Assembly (NCBI GenBank): GCA_047495785.1
Contig: JBLDXI010000020.1
Span: forward strand, 2,976,001-3,040,000
Direction: 5' to 3'
From: Lepidodermella squamata
Taxonomy: Eukaryota; Gastrotricha
DNA length: 64,000 nt
The notes beneath the pieces were generated by a model, which saw nothing but the letters and a program-made list of their open reading frames with translations, did no database searches and had not been told where the DNA came from. The translations under genes and the position numbers were made by a program. This document shows, piece by piece, positions 58,309 to 64,000 of this stretch; position 1 is the stretch's first letter, and each line of letters begins with the position of its first letter.

Positions 58309-61300
58309 ATGGCTAGCAGTGGTCAGACAGTTCCAACTGCTGCAGACCCACCGCCTTACTCCCGAACAAACCCAGAAGACACGGGCGAATCGGCCGCGAC
58401 CTCGAAACCTGGCGCGTCTCCGTCCTCCCCAGCATCAGCCTCAACATCAGCCCCCGCAGCCTCGACACCCCCTGCCCAACCCTCGATCCCGCAGCTGTTC
58501 GTGCCGGTGAATGGCCCGGTGACGGCGCTTGAGTACTCGCGCATGGTCGCCGAGTGGCAGTCGGCGTACGGCGCGTGGCTGCAGGCGTCGTGCGCCCACT
58601 ACGGCGCGCTCATTTCAGGCGCCGTCGCCGCGCCAATGCAGGCCGCGTATCAGCTCAACTCGCTCAATGTGATGGCGCATTCGCGGGCGCAACAACAGCA
58701 CCACCAACCGGGCGGTGCTCGGCATTCAGCCGCACCCATTCGCATCGCAACCATTCCAAGTGAGTTACCAACTTATAATCTGTTTCGCGTTAAAAATCGT
58801 TCGAGGGAAAATCTTACGCCGGTACCAATTATCATTTAATTCAATACTTGGTTTTTAACTGGTTATGGTTAGGGTAAGGGTTAAGTTGAAGGCTGGATCT
58901 TAAAATTGAGAATTTGGAACCGATTGGAATAATCTCGTTCTGAATTCAATGATTTCATGTACTAAATTCAAAAATTCGGTAATGATTTCACTATATCCCA
59001 TGTCTACAGCAGCATGTCCCATTAGTAACGCTAGCAAAGAAAATACACAGAAAAGGGTTCAGAAATTCTTAAAAGAGAGACTAAGTAACATGTAATTGCC
59101 AGAAAATTGAAAAAAATCCCGATAATAGATACCGTAAGCTGGTCTTATTTCGGACAAAAACGTGTTTCATTTTTTTTGTCGGGCTTCATTTTTTGAGGTG
59201 AACGAATTTTTTTTACGCGCTTTATGTCCAAAGATGCGCCTTGAAAAGCTGCAGAGTCTATTATCAACTCAGATGAAACAACAATTTATCTGTACAGGTA
59301 TTGAAAGAAAACCTGTCCGGCTAATTTCGGACAGCTCAGGGTAAATTTTTAGATTAGGTTCAAAGTTCACATTAAAGCGAGATTTTGAGCAAATTTAAAG
59401 TAAAAAAAAAATTGAAAAAAACATGCATGATGAGGGATTTGAACCCTTGATCGTGAATTGTGCCCCCAACGCAGCTGGTGCGGTTCTCACTGAGATATGA
59501 AGTTTTTATACCACTGTTGCTCATATCCCGATTGTTTTCGGACGCTGTATATGGGCAGTTTCTGACCTGTGCTCACTGTCAAATACCTGTGGACCACTCG
59601 TATCTGATCCCAGCCATTTAGCTAGGATATGCCATATACCCAGAACTGGGACTTGGAAAATTAATTCCAAGTTTTTTTGTTTTTGCGACGTGAGCGGGCG
59701 TTGAACCCGATGCTCGCTGTCTTTTAGCACAAGGCTAAACAACTGGACAACGACGACACGCACAAATGTTTATCCTAAAAGGGGCTTATAAGCTTAAAAA
59801 CGTTTTCAAAGCGAAAAATATAAAAGCTCGCACCAGGCAGGCATCGAACCAATGATTCCCTGTCAACTAAGCAGCATTCTAACCACTAGACTACAAGGGC
59901 TGGATAAATCAAGATGCTCAATTTTGGTATTTTAGTGCATTAAGAAAAGCTATTGATAACAGTTTTGTGGTTGATGCTTTTAAACATTAGCTTAATACGT
60001 TCGATTCCTGGTGGCGCATAGTTTTTTTTATTTGTTCTCAATTTTTTCATCAAGTCAGGTTGAAATCATTATTGTAATAGAAAAAATTATAGGTAATAAT
60101 ACCAATTACCTGCGCGAAAACAATCAGGACATGAGCAACAACGTGGAATAAATACACAAACCGCCTGTTCACACGTGTTATGCGAGTTGACGAGCAAAAA
60201 ACTCGGAAGCCAGCTGCCACATAAACTTGACTCTCTCGTCTTCGCCTCGCGAGTCTCGTTTCAGTGTTGCTAAGCCCTCGAGTCTCGAGTCTCGAGCTTT
60301 GCAACACATGTGGCAGCTGCGCTGCCTCGTATATGCTCGTAAACTCGCATATCCACTATGACCACGCGGTTTGTCTATCAAAAACATGTCATGGTCGATT
60401 GGCATCTGTTAAAATTCTTTGTAGTTTGAAGCTGTCCGAAATTAGCCGGGACAAAATTGATTTTCTAAAGCATTTCCTGATCAAAATTTTCATTTAAAAT
60501 TGGTTTGAACTTACCAGCACTGATAAATCGATGGCGCTCTATCTTTTCCGCTTCTTTCCACCAAAAAATAACTACCTGATGAAAAGTTTCATGTTGTGTC
60601 AAGTGTCATTTGAAAGACAAGACTATGGGCTATCTTCTGCATCTTGAACGGACTCTTTATTCGCCCGGGTTGAGGAGAAATTTAATTTCAAAGTCAAAAG
60701 TGTCCGAAATTACCCCGTCCGAAATGAGACCAGCTTACGGTATCAAGCTACTTTTTAATGCTCAAAAAATCGGAGAAATCTGGTCTAACCGGGAGAAATA
60801 CCGAAAATTACCAAACCATCGAGATTTTCCTGGTTTTCTCCGGTAATTTTTTATTTCTTCGGATAAACTGCGGGTAAAAGATGAAATATTCTCTCGGTAG
60901 GTTTAATTTAAAAAAATTGGTTGAATTAGTAAGTAGCATTTTCGAATCTGTTGGAAAAATATGAGCGAATCGCGAATAAAATGTTGACTACCAGATAAGG
61001 ATCGGTCTCATTTTAAGCAGAATTTTCTGAATTTTCGAGAATTTCACAAATTTTTAGAAAAATCAGTTAATTTATTGCTATTTATTTCAAAATGTGTCTC
61101 TATGTTTAGAAGTATCGTATTCCATTCCATCGCTATGGCGACGCGTCGCCGCCGAGTGCATCGACATGATTCTGTTGTTTGTCCTCAGATCTATTATCAC
61201 CATCGCCCTATTTCGCCACGGATTCTTCAAGTAAGTTACCGAAAATTGCCGAATTCCGGCCGCATTTTGAGCTACCCCAATTTTGACACTTTCAAAATTA

Positions 61301-62441
61301 CACAGAAGTACAGCTTTTACAGAAATGAGCTTATACTACGATTATTTCTGATGATTATTTTTGAATTTATTTTATTCTATTAGGACCAATGGCGATAGAG
61401 CTGTGACGATGGAGCGGTTGTTTTCGCTACTCGTTAACGATTTGCTAGGCAGTGACGAGGCCGAGGACGATTTTCTAGCGCAGTTTACCTCGCAAAACGG
61501 TGCGAATAACGAAACACTGGACGCGACGCTCGACGATTTGCTGAATATAACGAGCCAACTCGTAGTAGTCGAGTGCATAGCGCTGCTGTTTTATACGCTA
61601 TACGAAGTGAGTTTCCTATTAGAATTGGTTCAATTTTTCACGTGATCGAGGATTCCATTTAAAAAAATACTTCTGTAACCTCAGAAATAATCAGTCGTAA
61701 ACCCCTTTGGGAAATGGACAAGAAGTTCTGGGAAAAATCGAAATAAAATCGGCAAAAAATTTTGAAAATTAAATTCGACCATTTAGACTTGACTTTTCAG
61801 TATTTTCGAAATTTTCCAGTATTTTCGAAATTTTTTATTTCTATGTTCAACGCACTGTAATTTAAAATTGAAAGTTGGAATCAAAATTCGTTAAGAAATA
61901 TCGAGCACATAAATTATAATTTGAAAACGACAGAAAAATATTTGCATTTTCACATTTCAGGTTGTTGGTTTGTGCCGACCTGTCGGTGTGCGGCGAGTGG
62001 GCGGTGCTACCGTGGGCAAATCGCTCATGGGCCTTAAAGTTATCCAGCACGACATTGCGCGAATGCGCGCCGGCAACCAGCCGAATACGGTGATCGTGCA
62101 AAACGCGCAGACGCTATCGGTTTGGCGCGCCTTCCTGCGGTCGGTCATCAAAAATTTCTCCGCCTCGGTCATGTTCCCGGCGTCGCTGACTGTGTTTTTC
62201 TACTCGCATCGCCTTGCGGTTTACGACATTTTGGCGGCTTCTACGGTGGTCGAAGCGGCTTCAGGTGAATATCATTTTCTTATTGAAGATGAAAATACAA
62301 AATTTGAGCGGAATATTATGAAAAATATTTTTCCATTTTTTCAAATTTATGGAAAATATTTGAAAATTGTTTTTTTTAAGAATTATTATATTTTTTTAAT
62401 ATTTTTCAGAACGCGAAGTGACCAACGAGCATGCTGATTGA
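58309..62441 (+). CDS. FAM8A1: FAM8A1-like RDD-domain membrane protein, copy 2
   Basis: Exons 58309-58759, 61110-61230, 61384-61606, 61961-62264 and 62410-62441 give 376 residues. The N-terminus is a Pro/Ser/Ala-rich region followed by VTALEYSRMVAEWQSAYGAW, the conserved pre-RDD helix (clearer than in copy 1). WRRVAAECIDMILLFVL is the first RDD helix. A longer luminal or cytosolic loop, then RPVGVRRVGGATVGKSLMGL and SLTVFFYSHRLAVYDILA, match copy 1. Exon 2 is 121 nt in both copies with equal phases, so they arose by tandem duplication. GC content of exon 1 is notably high. ER-associated degradation via HRD1 is the expected pathway. Intron 1 (2350 bp) is full of mobile DNA. Confidence 0.85.
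59424..59510 (-). pseudogene. Degenerate tRNA-like sequence 1
   Basis: On the minus strand a perfect internal B box (GGTTCAAATCC) lies within a plausible T-arm (GGGTTCAAATCCC). The A box (TATCTCAGTGA) departs from consensus and the acceptor stem does not close. A tRNA pseudogene or tRNA-derived SINE piece. Confidence 0.45.
59686..59765 (-). pseudogene. Degenerate tRNA-like sequence 2
   Basis: Minus strand. B box GGTTCAACGCC sits inside a good T-stem (CGGGTTCAACGCCCG). The A-box-like TTGTCCAGTTG has one mismatch to consensus. Acceptor ends do not pair well. Confidence 0.45.
59830..59903 (-). pseudogene. tRNA-like sequence 3 with intact A and B boxes
   Basis: Minus strand, 73 nt. The A box TAGTCTAGTGG and B box GGTTCGATGCC match the RNA polymerase III consensus, with the spacing of a tRNA of the Asp/Glu type. 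The acceptor stem pairs only at its outer 4 bp and the anticodon arm is weak. A pseudogene or SINE head is more likely than a working tRNA. Confidence 0.5.
60155..60374. repeat. 220-bp palindrome inside the intron element
   Basis: Arms of about 65 bp (cacaaaccgc... atgcgagttgacgagca... agctgccacat) are inverted with scattered mismatches, ending cggtttgt. The centre carries a ctcgagtctcgagtctcgag triple repeat. It probably inserted into the larger element. Confidence 0.7.
60775..60990. repeat. Third copy of the repeat family seen at 35.3 and 36.3 kb
   Basis: The segment around gagaaataccgaaaattacc, preceded by aaatctggtctaaccggg, aligns with the interiors of the elements at 35194-35482 and 36125-36456. 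No ends are recognisable here. Confidence 0.5.
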
Positions 62442-63586
62442 ACGCATTTGTATAAATTGGATATGAAAAAAAATTTGGCATCATATAAAAGTTATTTGTT
62501 ATTATAAATGCTATTATATAATCTGCTGTTTCTCGCCCATTTTTCTTGCTTTTTCTCAATGTTGACGATTGATCGGTTTTATGAGAAAGCGGAAAAAAAT
62601 GAATCGGAAGTGTGCATCAATGTGACGAAATGTATTTTGCAAATTTTGCTGCTTGAATAGTTGGGAAAAATCGTGCACGTAAACTCTGTGACATTCATGC
62701 GTGTCCTTATATCATTTGTCGCACCGGAACTTGCAAAATATACCTAATCAACTTGACTCCGGCTGTGTTTCTGGTGACGGGGTTAGACACAAATACTGCG
62801 AAAAATATTTCATTTGTAATAAAAGGCAACAATTGCTTGTTCATAGTCTTGTTTAATGAAGTGCTGGTCGAAGGCTACGCTGCAAAGTAATTTCTGCACG
62901 CAAAGCTGATGATAACGATTAGTACCTTATTAGCTAAACAGGGAACTAATCGTACCCCAGCTGGCACGGCCGAAATGGAAAACCCCAAAAAGCAAATACA
63001 ACGTTTGCCGTAGTTTTACGAGGCTTTCACGGCATAACTTCGTAAAACTTCGTAAAAACGCGGCAAGCCAAAACTGCGGTTAAAGCACGGTAAAGAATGC
63101 TGCAATAGAAACACGGCAAAAATGAATTGAGTAAAAATACAAGTTTCATTGAATTGAGCTACACAAGGATACGCTCGTTTTCTGCTAGTTTTACCGCAAA
63201 AGCAGAAAAAATTGCGCACAAAATGCGAACACCAGTGAATTCAGCGCAACATTCTCTGTAAGACGGAGTGTTCAATCCCGAATTCATGTCTAGCTTAAAA
63301 TTCGTAGAAATGTTCAAAAAATGACTCTTGACATATTTCGACTTTGGTTCCGCAAAAAGCAAATTTGGTTCCACTAAAAGATATTCCCATTTTTTACATA
63401 AATAAAAAATAATTACTAGTGGATCGCACCAACGGAAATGTTTCATCCCGGAGTCATAGCAACAATCAATCGACCAATCAGCGTGCGCGCCCAAGTTCAA
63501 CTTTTTAGTGGTTCCACAATGCTTAACAGCGCCAAAGAAAATTTCACACAAAAATAAAAACAGCGCTCGTTTGAATTAAAGTAAAA
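62442..63586. other. Intergenic with dispersed repeat fragments
   Basis: No gene is supported. At 63344-63380 two tandem words of the type tttggttccgcaaaa resemble the ends of the AKR-intron element. Around 63010-63110 short words such as acggcaa/cggtaaa and cgtaaaac recur in close succession. Confidence 0.45.
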
Positions 63587-64000
63587 ATGATGACGCAACA
63601 GCCGAAGTACCTAATTAACATCGATAATATCGAAGTAGCTCGTGTAAATGCGACGACTATCATCTCTATGGTGAACCTGCTGGCCAGGGTTGGTAAGAAA
63701 TGGAATGATGCTGCAACGCATTTTGATCAGATTTGTAATATCATTGCTTGTAAGTCCTTTTTCCCTTCTCTCAGCCAGAGAAACTTGAAGCCTTTATCAT
63801 CTGGCAAAATAATTATAGTATGCTCGCGAAATTGTGTTTAGGATTTTTAGTTACGCTACTACAACGCACGTGGACGGTCACATGATGAACTGCGGGATGT
63901 GCGGGATGACTGCGGGAAGAACTGGTATATTGACGCGCGAGATGGCTAAAAGCAACATCTTCCTTTCTGATGATAGCAATTCTGGCGGTAATATACGCGT
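63587..64000 (+). CDS. 5' end of an unidentified gene, cut by the window edge
   Basis: ATG in aaaaATGATG begins an exon encoding about 54 residues (QPKYLINIDNIEVARVNATT, ISMVNLLARVGKKWNDAATH) that ends at a strong donor (GTAAGTCC) near 63751. Acceptor-like sites near 63842 and 63850 (tttttag) precede a further open stretch to the end of the window, but I could not settle its frame. No domain recognised. The clean start and donor make a real first exon likely. Confidence 0.5.

Larger units (their letters stand above)
59130..60742. mobile_element. 1.6-kb inverted-repeat element in intron 1 of FAM8A1 copy 2
   Basis: taccgtaagctggtcttatt with six more bases at 59130-59155 is repeated inversely at 60717-60742 with one mismatch. 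A second paired motif lies further in: ctaatttcggacagct at about 59321-59336 and its inverse at 60430-60445. The interior holds three tRNA-like sequences and a 220-bp palindrome but no transposase. It is probably a composite of nested insertions. Confidence 0.7.

Noticed and set aside
59830-59903. Functional tRNA-Asp or tRNA-Glu gene
   Set aside because: Promoter boxes are good, but the acceptor and anticodon stems do not pair well enough.
1-64000. CRISPR array, bacterial operon or prophage content
   Set aside because: The window has spliceosomal introns and animal gene families throughout; no spaced short direct repeats were seen.

Overview
The window looks like nuclear DNA of a compact-genome invertebrate. 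Genes are split by many short GT-AG introns (mostly 42-70 nt, acceptors often TTTTCAG). Intergenic DNA is AT-rich, and the gene set is animal: nicotinic receptor subunits, exocyst Sec15, a ZIP zinc transporter, FAM8A1, ANKLE1 and a receptor guanylyl cyclase. A short CCTAAC tract suggests TTAGGG-type telomeric repeats. Splice-acceptor-like sites lie just upstream of several start codons, as in animals with spliced-leader trans-splicing. A worm-like protostome fits best, but I cannot name the phylum.

Left part (1-18.4 kb, genes all on the minus strand). After a pogo/Tigger-like miniature element and a three-copy diverged repeat come two adjacent paralogues (2132-5662) and a third (13141-14846). 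Each joins N-terminal C2H2-like zinc fingers to a strongly diverged CBP/p300-type (KAT11) acetyltransferase domain. Among them lie a NIT-domain receptor guanylyl cyclase whose catalytic domain has lost key residues, a small orphan, and a NEK-like pseudokinase with a coiled coil and ankyrin repeats.

Middle part (18.4-40 kb). There is a long gene-poor stretch, one single-pass membrane protein (20594-22619), an ANKLE1/LEM-3 nuclease gene (27181-28899), an unrecognised secreted, probably GPI-anchored protein (29819-32742) and two tandem nicotinic-type Cys-loop receptor subunits (32942-39038). The second receptor gene carries two interchangeable versions of the loop C-TM1-TM2 module. One has the vicinal cysteines of alpha subunits and the other lacks them.

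Right part (40-64 kb). Here are an orphan small protein, an aldo-keto reductase whose 2 kb intron is full of nested inverted repeats, a Dpy-30/RII-like scaffold gene divergent from EXOC6/Sec15, an NHL-repeat protein, a ZIP transporter and two tandem FAM8A1-like genes. The first intron of the second FAM8A1 gene contains a 1.6 kb inverted-repeat element and three tRNA-like sequences. A gene fragment begins at the right edge.

The most notable signals are the alternative receptor exons, the zinc-finger/KAT11-like family, and the grouping of enzyme-derived genes with damaged active sites in the left 18 kb. Gene models were assembled by eye from splice sites, reading phase and paralogue comparison. 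No database search was possible.
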